Source of the DNA: Bin5 sp009843665
Lineage (GTDB): Bacteria > Chloroflexota > Anaerolineae > Caldilineales > Caldilineaceae
Direction of reading: 5' to 3'
DNA length: 64,000 bases
NCBI GenBank assembly: GCA_965220285.1
Contig: OZ244818.1
Span: forward strand, 558,001-622,000
Below the pieces are notes generated by a model. The model made no database searches and was not told the DNA's origin. It saw only the letters and a program-made list of their open reading frames with translations. Positions 8,451-15,898 of the stretch are shown here, one piece after another; the stretch's first letter is position 1, and every line of letters starts with the position of its first letter. The position numbers were made by a program, and so were the translations under genes.

Positions 8451-9590
8451 CTAGATTGACGAATATGGGTCGGCGGCATCACGCAGGCCGTCGCCGACAA
8501 AGTTGAAGCAGAGAATGGCGATGATGACGAACAGGCCCGGGGAAAGGAGCCAGGGAGAGTCGGCCAAAACGATTATCCGCTGTGCGTCTTTTAGCAGGAC
8601 GCCCCAGCTGATGGCCGGGTTCTGCAGGCCCAGACCGATGAAGCTGAGCGCGGTTTCGCCGAGGATCATGCTGGGGACGCTCAGAGTCAACGAAGCGATA
8701 ATGTGGCTGGTGAAGGAAGGCAGCATGTGCTTGAAAATGACGCGCGTTTCATTTGAGCCGTTGAGCTGAGCGGCCATCACATATTCTTCCTCGCGCAGGG
8801 ACATGAACTTGCCGCGCACAACGCGCGCCAACCCCGTCCAGCCGACCAGCGAGAGAATGACTACGATGCCGAAATATATCTGTACGACCGTCCACGTGGG
8901 AGGAAGGGCCACGCTCAGCGCCATCCAAAGAGGCAGGGTGGGGATCGAACGTAGGAATTCGATGATGCGCTGGATGACCAGGTCGGTGACGCCGCCGAAA
9001 TAGCCGGAGACGCCGCCCATGATAACGCCGATCACGAAGCTGATGGCGATGCCCAGCAGGCCGACGGACAGTGAGATGCGGCCGCCGAAGATGATGCGTG
9101 AGAGAAGGTCGCGTCCCATCTTGTCTGTGCCGATGAGGAAGAAGGTGCCCTCTTCGACGCCGATGAGGTGGATGTTGCTCTCGAAGAGGCCCCACAGTTT
9201 GTATGAATCGCCGCGAACAAACAGTTTTACAGGGAATTTCTGGGTTGTATCCAACTCCCAAGTGGTCCTGAAGGTGTCTTCGTCCATCTTGGAAGTCATG
9301 CCGTAAACGAAGGGGCGCAGTTGAAACTTGCCTTCGTCGAAGAAGCGCAGCCGCTGAGGGGGCATGAACATGTAGTCGGTGTCGTGGTGGGCGGGGTCGT
9401 AGGGAGAGAGGAATTCGGCAAAGACCGCGAACAGATAGAAGATCGCTATCAAGACCAGCGAGATGACCGCTACCTTGTGCCGCAGGAACTTCCAGCGGAT
9501 CAACTGCCATTGGGTAGCGACCGACAGGTCCTCTTCGCTGGCGTCCACCCCGGTATTGCTCGATTGGAATCTTTCTTCGATTACGGCCAT
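8451..9590 (-). CDS. Opp/Dpp-type ABC transporter permease (DppC-like, with extracytoplasmic insert)
   Basis: A 379-residue permease, longer than the ~280-300 of classical DppC. After a cytoplasmic tail and the first membrane helix (VAVISLVLIAIFYLFAVFAEF), a hydrophilic segment of roughly 100 residues (about 70-165) lies before GTDKMGRDLLSRIIFGGRIS, where classical DppC has only a short loop. Then follow the remaining helices, the EAA-type coupling motif (EEYVMAAQLNGSNETRVIFKHMLP) and GLGLQNPAISWG. A second copy with the same insert lies at 15899-17062. The insert may contact the large binding protein. It is 69 bp after the DppB-like gene. Confidence 0.93.
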   Translation of the reverse strand: MAVIEERFQSSNTGVDASEEDLSVATQWQLIRWKFLRHKVAVISLVLIAIFYLFAVFAEFLSPYDPAHHDTDYMFMPPQRLRFFDEGKFQLRPFVYGMTSKMDEDTFRTTWELDTTQKFPVKLFVRGDSYKLWGLFESNIHLIGVEEGTFFLIGTDKMGRDLLSRIIFGGRISLSVGLLGIAISFVIGVIMGGVSGYFGGVTDLVIQRIIEFLRSIPTLPLWMALSVALPPTWTVVQIYFGIVVILSLVGWTGLARVVRGKFMSLREEEYVMAAQLNGSNETRVIFKHMLPSFTSHIIASLTLSVPSMILGETALSFIGLGLQNPAISWGVLLKDAQRIIVLADSPWLLSPGLFVIIAILCFNFVGDGLRDAADPYSSI

Positions 9591-9659
9591 AACATTTCTA
9601 CCAGTTTATTGCGGCCTTCACATTCGCATGCGAATGCCTTCCTTTCCCGGACTTCAGTC

Positions 9660-10646
9660 TCAAATGGCGCCGCGAATGCGTGGATCGAGCCAGGCGAGCA
9701 CGATATCGGAGAGCAGGGTGCCCACAAGCGTAAGCGTACTCAAGATCATGACCACGCTTCCTGCCAGAAACATGTCCTGGCTGAGCAGAGCGCCGACAAA
9801 GAGCGGCGCGATTGTGGGAAGACCCAGGACCAAGGAGGCCAGCAGTTCGCCGTTCACCAGGGTCGGCAGTGTCCAGCCGATGGTGCTGGCGACGGGATTC
9901 ATGGCGATACGGAAGGGGTATTTGACGAGCAGTTTGCCCTCGGACAGTCCTTTTGAGCGGGCCACCATTACATAAGGGCGCTCCAGCTCATCGAGCAGAT
10001 TGGCGCGCATCACGCGGATCAGGCCGGCCGTGCCGGCGGTGCCGACAACCAGTGCCGGGAGCCAAAGATGTTTTAAGAGATCGAAGAACTTGGCCAGACT
10101 CCATGGCGCGATCAGGTATTCGTCGGAAAAGAGACCGACCGCCACGTTGCCGGTGGCGACAAAGTAGTACCACAGGATCAGGAGGGCGAGCAGAAAGTTG
10201 GGCGTCGCGAGCCCAATGAAACCGATCAGAGTGAAGAAATAGTCGCCGAGGGAATATTGACGGGTGGCGGAATAGAGGCCGATCGGGATGGCGATTGCGT
10301 AGGCAAGGAAAAAGGAGGCGACCGAGATGGCAAGACTCCAAGGCAGACGGTCGGCGATGAGTTTGCTGACGGGCTGGTTCCACTCGAGCGAGCGGCCCAG
10401 GTTTCCCTGCAGAATATTGCCGAGCCAGCGGAGATAGCGGACGTAGGTGGGCGCATCCAGTCCGTAGCGCTTGCGCAGCGATGCGATTTCGGCGGGGTCG
10501 ACCGCCTCCTGCTCCTGCAAGAGCGCATTCACGTAGGAGTCCATGAAATCGCCCGGCGGCGCCTCAATGATGGCAAAAGAGATAACAGAGACGACAACCA
10601 GGGTAGGCACCATCAACAGGATGCGGCGAAGAATGAATGACCACAT
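9660..10646 (-). CDS. Opp/Dpp-type ABC transporter permease (DppB-like)
   Basis: The frame is open to 10892, but that part overlaps the upstream gene and lacks membrane character. The ATG at 10646 starts the canonical MWSFILRRILLMVPTLVVVSVISF helix, giving 328 residues. GLDAPTYVRYLRWLGNILQGNLGRSL is the extracytoplasmic region typical of DppB, and VMVARSKGLSEGKLLVKYPFRIAMNPV is the ATPase-coupling (EAA) loop. It begins 19 bp after the sialidase-like gene, which supports one transcript. It would form the translocation pore with the DppC-like subunit. Confidence 0.94.
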   Translation of the reverse strand: MWSFILRRILLMVPTLVVVSVISFAIIEAPPGDFMDSYVNALLQEQEAVDPAEIASLRKRYGLDAPTYVRYLRWLGNILQGNLGRSLEWNQPVSKLIADRLPWSLAISVASFFLAYAIAIPIGLYSATRQYSLGDYFFTLIGFIGLATPNFLLALLILWYYFVATGNVAVGLFSDEYLIAPWSLAKFFDLLKHLWLPALVVGTAGTAGLIRVMRANLLDELERPYVMVARSKGLSEGKLLVKYPFRIAMNPVASTIGWTLPTLVNGELLASLVLGLPTIAPLFVGALLSQDMFLAGSVVMILSTLTLVGTLLSDIVLAWLDPRIRGAI

Positions 10647-10665
10647 TTTGGGTATTGACCAGGAG

Positions 10666-11703
10666 TCAGAGTTTTTCCAGGGCAGCCAGATAGATGGCAG
10701 ACGGCGCCAGGCCCGTTCCGCTGCCTTCGTGACTTGAGTAGTAGGATAGTAGGGCCCGCTCCGGTCCCAGTTCGACGAAGCCGGGATAGGAGTTGTCACC
10801 TCCGCTGGGCAGGACGGCGATCTCCTGCAGTTCTGTGCCGACCAACTCGTACAGGGCGGTGACAGGACCGTCCCCAGTGTGCTTGCGTCCACCGATCAGG
10901 ATCTGCTTTCCCCAGCGGGCCAGAAGCGGGCCGCCGATGTGCCTGTCCAGATCAGTGCATGCCCAGTCGGTGAAGGGATGGCGGGAGCGGCAGAGTTGAG
11001 CCGGCCGGCCGCCGGCGCGAGCGACCGCTAAGAGGTCGCCGTCGTTTTCGAAAAGCAGAGCGGTTTCGTCGCCGTGGGCCGGTTGAATCAGGCTGAGCGG
11101 CGTCCAGGCGAATCCGTCTGCACTGTGCAGCAGCCAGGACTCCATCCATTCCGGCGGCTCGTCGCGGCGGGGCAGCACGTCGAAGTTGCGGATGCGGCGG
11201 CCGTTGAGGTAGGCCGTTCCGTCAAGTGCGGCTGCGCGCCAGATGTAATGGCCGTGGGTGCCGTCCAACATACGCGGGCCTTGCCAGACTTCGCCGTCTT
11301 CGGTCCAGGCGCAAAATCCGAGATGATCGTTGACGTCTCTGTCCTCGGCGTTACCGGGCGTCACCCACCAGGCGCCGGTGTAGACGAACAGTTTGTCTTT
11401 GAAGACCAGAAAGTGCGGATCGCGGACATCGCGGTTGGCGACGCTGAAGGCATGGACCTGATTCCAGTCCGTTCCGTCGTCGCTGGCCAGGACGACGATG
11501 CGCGACGTGTCGAAGAGCATGTGGCCGTCGGGGCAGCTGCGGAACGTCAGATAGAGGCGATCACCGAACCGACACATGTCGGTGAAAGCATTGTGATTGC
11601 CGTCATTGAACAGTTGACGTACGGAACTGACTCGGATGGAGGGCACGTATGCGGCTCTTGTGAGAAAACACAAGTACGGGTCTGAGGACTGCGACCAGCG
11701 CAT
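10666..11703 (-). CDS. Sialidase-like beta-propeller protein (BNR/Asp-box repeats)
   Basis: This 345-residue protein has recurring Asp-box-like motifs, for example ASDDGTDW, WTEDGEVW and HSADGFAW (S-x-D-G-x-x-W spacing), together with FTDMCRFGDRLYLTFR near the N-terminus and RDPHFLVF. This is the pattern of six-bladed exo-sialidase/neuraminidase propellers and unassigned relatives. There is no obvious signal peptide, so a cytoplasmic glycosidase is more likely than a secreted one. It is the first gene of the importer operon and has a consensus promoter whose -10 lies only 18 bp before the ATG, so the leader is very short and no Shine-Dalgarno is visible. Catalytic residues were not verified, and a non-enzymatic propeller is possible. 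Confidence 0.7.
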   Translation of the reverse strand: MRWSQSSDPYLCFLTRAAYVPSIRVSSVRQLFNDGNHNAFTDMCRFGDRLYLTFRSCPDGHMLFDTSRIVVLASDDGTDWNQVHAFSVANRDVRDPHFLVFKDKLFVYTGAWWVTPGNAEDRDVNDHLGFCAWTEDGEVWQGPRMLDGTHGHYIWRAAALDGTAYLNGRRIRNFDVLPRRDEPPEWMESWLLHSADGFAWTPLSLIQPAHGDETALLFENDGDLLAVARAGGRPAQLCRSRHPFTDWACTDLDRHIGGPLLARWGKQILIGGRKHTGDGPVTALYELVGTELQEIAVLPSGGDNSYPGFVELGPERALLSYYSSHEGSGTGLAPSAIYLAALEKL

Positions 11704-11706
11704 TGG

Positions 11707-11721
11707 GCTGACAGTGTCAGC
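11707..11721. promoter_or_regulatory. Palindrome at the transcription start of the importer operon (candidate operator)
   Basis: GCTGACA-G-TGTCAGC is a perfect 7-bp inverted repeat around one central base, immediately downstream of the -10 box and overlapping the predicted transcription start. The position suits a repressor operator. No regulator gene is in the window, so this is inference from symmetry and position. Confidence 0.5.
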
Positions 11722-11749
11722 ATTATAGGGAAGATTGGACAGTTGTCAA
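11722..11749 (-). promoter_or_regulatory. Consensus housekeeping-sigma promoter of the sialidase-like/importer operon
   Basis: Read on the minus strand, TTGACA and TATAAT, both exact consensus hexamers, are separated by 16 bp. The -10 ends 18 bp before the ATG at 11703. It is the best promoter match in the window and faces the six-gene minus-strand operon. Confidence 0.75.
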
Positions 11750-11925
11750 ACGCGCGGGGGCGGGTGGGGAATCGCGTCAGCCGGCGTGGGGGGACAGGGG
11801 GAGACTTCGCACTTCGAGCCCCCGAGGTTATTTCGTGGAGCTAACGGGCTTTGTCGCGTGGCCGGAGTTGAAGACGGGCAAATCAGGTGAATGTTATCTG
11901 ACGGATGGGGCCTCTTCTGTTCTCG

Positions 11926-12738
11926 TCAGTACGTCAGTCCCGGCAGATCGACGCCGATGGCGGTGTTCGTAATCAGATCGTGCGCCCTGCCCGTGCAGTT
12001 ACAGTGCACATAGACGCAGCCGTCGATGACGATCTTCGGGTTTTTCGGGTACTTGATCGCCCAGTCGATGTTCCCTGGACCCATTTGCCGGCCCCGGTAC
12101 TGGCGATAGAATACGAGGCGTCCACTTTCTTCAATGAATGCCTCGGCCAACTCCGCATGCTCGCTGGGTGGTGAGCCAAGTGTGTCCCATACCCTCAGGC
12201 AGTGGAATGTCCGGCCACCGATCGTAACGTCGAAGGTTCCGGCCCCCATGCCTTTCCGGCCAGTCGTGCGGTAGGAGGCATCCGGCTGGGGCCGGTAGCG
12301 GCCATCGTCACAGATCTTGCGTTCGGCGCCACGGCCCCAGTCAGCCTCGAACCCCTCGTCGTTAAAGGTACGCAGCACCTTTCTCTCGTCCATCTGCTGG
12401 ACAACGCCGAGCCATCTCGTCTCCCTCTCATCGAGGCTTGCAAAGAAGAGATGGGGACTGCCGGGCACATCCCAGTCTTCCCGTATTGCACGTTCCCGCA
12501 CCGCGATCTCGACGCAGTCCAGGTTATGAATCCTGGCGAGGCTAGCTGCCCGCATCTCCGTCACCGCGCTCAATTCCCGCGTATCGGCCTCGTATGTGGC
12601 CTGCATCGCATGGTGGCCGAGGGAGGGAACGATGGGCCACCATTGCAGTTCGGGGAGGTCGAGCTGCGTTATCATTTTGGCGCTTTCCGTAATCGAAATG
12701 GACGGTCTGGTGGCTGGGAAAGGGTGATTGAATGACAT
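11926..12738 (-). CDS. Protein of unknown function
   Basis: About 270 residues from the ATG at 12738, chosen because GAGGA precedes it at eight bases; the frame is open further upstream to 12882, but that part looks like chance. I do not recognise a family. It is soluble, with no signal peptide or membrane helix. It has a hydrophilic N-terminal half rich in charged residues (TEMRAASLARIHNLDCVEIAVRE is split by charges) and a C-terminal part with IGGRTFHCLRVWDT, FYRQYRGRQMGPGNIDW and VYVHCNCTGRAHD. The latter strands and the Cys-x-Cys suggest a beta-rich fold. Its neighbours, an importer operon behind and a divergent DegT gene ahead, do not specify a role. Confidence 0.65.
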   Translation of the reverse strand: MSFNHPFPATRPSISITESAKMITQLDLPELQWWPIVPSLGHHAMQATYEADTRELSAVTEMRAASLARIHNLDCVEIAVRERAIREDWDVPGSPHLFFASLDERETRWLGVVQQMDERKVLRTFNDEGFEADWGRGAERKICDDGRYRPQPDASYRTTGRKGMGAGTFDVTIGGRTFHCLRVWDTLGSPPSEHAELAEAFIEESGRLVFYRQYRGRQMGPGNIDWAIKYPKNPKIVIDGCVYVHCNCTGRAHDLITNTAIGVDLPGLTY

Positions 12739-13207
12739 TTCGGTGTCCTCAGTACGGTGTCTCAAGTAGCTCCTGCGGCCACAGCCCGGCCCGAAGCTGA
12801 ATTGCAACTTCGAGAAGTTTGCCGCTTTAGCGGCCAAGCGCAGCAGGCGTATAGCTTTGCACACGTGGACTCTTCGAGGCAAACTTTTCGGGCCGTGTTT
12901 TCAGACAGTTTGTTCAGGAAAAAAGGATATGGGAAAATAGCGTTGCTTGTCCCGGTGGCTCTTGCCAAGTAGGGAGGGCGCCTCACCCATGCAGGAATCC
13001 AACTCTTCGTGCCGGAGAACCCTGGCGCTATGGTTCTGCGGTTAAAACGCCCTAGGTACGACCCAGAGGTCTATGTGCAGGCCTTTTTGGCGCGTCTTGA
13101 GCCGGTCGGAACTGGCGACCTGGCTTCGATCGCGTGCCGGAACCTCGATGGGAGTCGTGTAAGCCGCTCTGATGGTGTAAGCTCACCAGGAAGGAGAGTT
13201 TGAAGCC
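12739..13207. other. Intergenic region between divergent genes
   Basis: 469 bp without a convincing gene. It holds short dyads, AACTTC-GA-GAAGTT (12806-12819) and GCCGC-TTTA-GCGGC (12821-12834), which could serve the minus-strand unknown gene, and an AAGGAGAG ribosome binding site (about 13191-13198) for the DegT gene. No clear -35/-10 pair was found. Confidence 0.5.
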
Positions 13208-14416
13208 ATGGACGAAAGCCGCCGCAAGGAGATCCTGGCCCGAGGACGACCGGGGCCGTACTGGCCTGCAGAGCCGATGCTGGGGGGATGGTATACCGAA
13301 GAGGAGATTGAGGCTGCGACGAAGGCGATCCGCGACTCAATGGATCCTACCACAGTGGGATTCGGTTTTATCTGCCCGGAGATCCTGGATTTTGAGGCCG
13401 CCTTTGCCGAATATTGCGGGGCGGCTGAAGCGATTTCCATTAATGGCGCCGGTACCGGTCTGGACATGGCGATAATGTGCCTGGATTTGGAGCCGGGCGA
13501 CGAGGTGATCGTCCCGGCGATCAACTTCCGTGCGGCGGCGCAAGCGGTGATCGGGCAGCGGGGCCAGGTGGTGTGGTGCGAAGTCCACCCTCGCACTTTC
13601 AATATGGACCCGGCAGACGTGGAGAAGCGGATTACCCCGCGCACACGCGCCATTTTCCCGGTTCATATGAACGGGTTGTCGGCGCCGATGGATGAGATTA
13701 TCGAGATCGCCGAGCGTTATCCTCACCGGCGGCACGGTCCTCTCAAGGTGATCGGCGACGCGGCGCGCGCCGGCGCCGGCGGGTACAAGGGTACGAAGAT
13801 AGGCGCGAAGGGCTGGATGACCGTGTTCAGTTTCCACACGATGAAGCTGATGACCACGCTTGGGGAGGGTGGAGCGATCACCACGAATGACCCGGAGGCG
13901 GCGCTGCGGCTGCGCGGCATAAGGCAGTTTGGGGGAGCGCACGACGGGTGGGGCACGAACTACAAAATGACCAAAGTGCAGGCGGCCGTTGGGCTGGTGC
14001 AGCTGCGGCGTCTTGACGACATGACCGCGCAGCGGGTGAAGGTGGCCAAACGGCGGGACGAACTGTTGCTTGGCATTCCCGAACTAACGCTGCCGTATGA
14101 GCCGCCCGGATATGAGCATACCTATTATCTGTATACGATGCTGGTGCCGCGCGCATGGGCCGGGCAGAAGCGAGACAGAGTAATGCGCATCGTGGAGGAG
14201 GAGCACGGAATAGGTTGCGGGGTCTACAATCGAGCTGCCTACGCCGATTCCCCGTTTATACGCGAGCAGACGGCCGGCCAGGAACTGCCCCTTTCCGACG
14301 AACTGAGCGAGCGATTATTCTGTATGGCCTTGCATCCGCTCATGACGGAAGAGGAGAACGAGTACACGGCGGCGGCCTTGTGGGACGCGGTGGAACGGGT
14401 GCGATGCGAGGATTGA
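13208..14416 (+). CDS. DegT/DnrJ/EryC1/StrS-family PLP aminotransferase
   Basis: A 402-residue sugar-aminotransferase-type enzyme. The internal-aldimine lysine is Lys213 in FSFHTMKLMTTLGEGG, the cofactor-contacting Asp is in VIGDAARA (Asp184), and the N-terminal GAGTGLDMAI loop binds phosphate. PVHMNG and GGAITTND are further family motifs. These enzymes convert keto-sugars to amino-sugars, or act in cyclitol and antibiotic sugar biosynthesis. No sugar nucleotidyltransferase or dehydratase is adjacent, so a biosynthetic cluster is not evident. AAGGAGAG precedes the ATG at a suitable distance. The last 30 bases before the stop differ from neighbours only in ordinary ways; the following region holds a transporter remnant. 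Confidence 0.9.
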   Translation: MDESRRKEILARGRPGPYWPAEPMLGGWYTEEEIEAATKAIRDSMDPTTVGFGFICPEILDFEAAFAEYCGAAEAISINGAGTGLDMAIMCLDLEPGDEVIVPAINFRAAAQAVIGQRGQVVWCEVHPRTFNMDPADVEKRITPRTRAIFPVHMNGLSAPMDEIIEIAERYPHRRHGPLKVIGDAARAGAGGYKGTKIGAKGWMTVFSFHTMKLMTTLGEGGAITTNDPEAALRLRGIRQFGGAHDGWGTNYKMTKVQAAVGLVQLRRLDDMTAQRVKVAKRRDELLLGIPELTLPYEPPGYEHTYYLYTMLVPRAWAGQKRDRVMRIVEEEHGIGCGVYNRAAYADSPFIREQTAGQELPLSDELSERLFCMALHPLMTEEENEYTAAALWDAVERVRCED

Positions 14417-14460
14417 CGGGAGACAGTAGAATTTTCTTCAACTGATATTGCTTCATAAGT

Positions 14461-14670
14461 CCCCTCTTCTATCTGAATGACTCCGTACTGTATCCCCTCG
14501 CGCTGGGTCTGCATCTGTTCGAAACGCAGATGGGGGGCTGCGACACCTACGCCAGACTAGGGCCGCTGATGGCCATGACGCTTGTATCAACCGTCCCACT
14601 AATGGTCGCCTTCTTTGTCGCCCAGCGCTACTTCATCCAGGGCATCGTCATCACTGGAGTCAAGGGTTAG
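14461..14670 (+). pseudogene. C-terminal remnant of a CUT1 (MalG-type) sugar permease
   Basis: A 69-residue open stretch ending in TAG reads PLFYLND, YPLALGLHLF, TLVSTVPLMVAFFVAQ and the terminal YFIQGIVITGVKG, which is the characteristic C-terminus of MalG-type permeases; the intact gene at 29582-30460 ends in nearly the same residues. There is no start codon in context and a TGA (14443-14445) lies just upstream, so only the last quarter of the gene survives. The remainder is absent, replaced on the left by the DegT gene. Confidence 0.85.
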
Positions 14671-14763
14671 ATGGTTGCGGCTTTCGCCTCAACACACCCC
14701 GGCAGTCAGTGATTCGGCGGGTATCCGAAGCCCTGGAGTCCCTGCCCCGCGGGGACGACCCGT

Positions 14764-14793
14764 TTGCTTTTCCCATTCCAGAACGTATATAAT
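14764..14793 (+). promoter_or_regulatory. Candidate promoter for the orphan Dpp-type permease pair
   Basis: TTGCTT (14764-14769), an 18-bp spacer and TATAAT (14788-14793) lie 57 bp before the DppB-like ATG at 14851. It is placed between the permease remnant and the pair, suggesting that the pair is transcribed independently. Confidence 0.45.
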
Positions 14794-14850
14794 GCCAACC
14801 GCCCCGCGCACTGCAAGCTCGTCGGTCCGACACACAGAGCCAGCAGCACA

Positions 14851-15840
14851 ATGATCGCGTTCATCGTACGCAGAATCCTGCTTCTGATACCGACGCTCTT
14901 TTTCATCACCATCGTCACATTCCTGGTGATCGAGTTGCCGCCGGGAGACTACCTGGACGCCTACGCGGCCAACCTGGCGGCCGGCGGCGACCCTGTCGAC
15001 CAGGAACGGCTGGAGGCGTTACGCAAGCAGTTCGGGCTCGACAAGCCCGCCCCCCTGCGATACCTGCAGTGGCTGACCAATATTCTGCGCGGCAATTTTG
15101 GCTTCTCCTTCGAATGGAATGTGCCGGTCGAAAACCTGATCTGGGAGCGGCTGGCCCTCACCTTCTTTATCAGCCTCTCTACAATCCTTTTCACGTGGAT
15201 CGTCGGATTCCTGATCGGCGTTTATTCGGCGGTCAACCAGTATTCGATTGGCGACTACATCTTCACCACGCTGGGCTTTGTCGGCCTGGGGCTGCCCAAT
15301 TTCCTGATTGCGCTGGTAATCATGTGGTACGCGTTCGACCAGTTCGGCCTGCGGCTGAGCGGGCTCTTTTCGCAGGAGTACCGGGCGGCGCCGTGGAGCC
15401 TGGCCAAGTTCCTGGACATGCTTACCCACTTGTGGCTGCCGTTGATCATCCTGGGAACGGCCGGCACTGCCGAAATGATCCGCACGATGCGGGCTAACCT
15501 ACTGGACGAGTTGAACAAACCCTATGTAGAAACGGCGCGCGCTAAGGGTCTGAGAGAGCAGGTGCTGGTGCGAAAGTATCCTGTGCGGGTCGCGCTCAAC
15601 CCTTTCGTCAGCACGGTCGGCTGGACGCTTCCCAACCTGATATCGGGGGCCACGATCGTTTCGGTGGTCCTGAGTCTGCCCACCACCGGGCCGATGCTGC
15701 TAGGGGCGCTGATGACGCAGGACATGTATCTGGCCGCCAGTTTTCTATTGATGTTGAGTGTGCTGACCGTGATTGGCACATTGATCTCTGATTTACTGCT
15801 GGCGGTTCTCGACCCGCGAATCCGGATGGAAGCGCAGTGA
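14851..15840 (+). CDS. Opp/Dpp-type ABC permease (DppB-like), orphan operon
   Basis: The upstream open frame to 14764 covers the promoter region; the ATG at 14851 begins MIAFIVRRILLLIPTLFFITIVTF, the normal first helix, giving 329 residues. The GLDKPAPLRYLQWLTNILRGNFGFSF segment and coupling loop (YVETARAKGLREQVLVRKYPVRVALNPF) match the DppB-like subunit at 9660-10646 closely. The following gene is the DppC partner, 58 bp downstream. No binding protein or ATPase accompanies the pair, so it must borrow them, possibly those of the 3.9-8.4 kb operon or of another locus. Confidence 0.93.
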   Translation: MIAFIVRRILLLIPTLFFITIVTFLVIELPPGDYLDAYAANLAAGGDPVDQERLEALRKQFGLDKPAPLRYLQWLTNILRGNFGFSFEWNVPVENLIWERLALTFFISLSTILFTWIVGFLIGVYSAVNQYSIGDYIFTTLGFVGLGLPNFLIALVIMWYAFDQFGLRLSGLFSQEYRAAPWSLAKFLDMLTHLWLPLIILGTAGTAEMIRTMRANLLDELNKPYVETARAKGLREQVLVRKYPVRVALNPFVSTVGWTLPNLISGATIVSVVLSLPTTGPMLLGALMTQDMYLAASFLLMLSVLTVIGTLISDLLLAVLDPRIRMEAQ

Positions 15841-15898
15841 GCCGGCAGCTGGGAACAGGATGTGACTGCTGAAACTCCATTCTGCGCAGGGAGAATCC

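Noticed and set aside
12739..13207. A possible tRNA or small RNA between the divergent genes
   Set aside because: No cloverleaf with a usable anticodon loop or T-loop could be formed; the region shows only short dyads.
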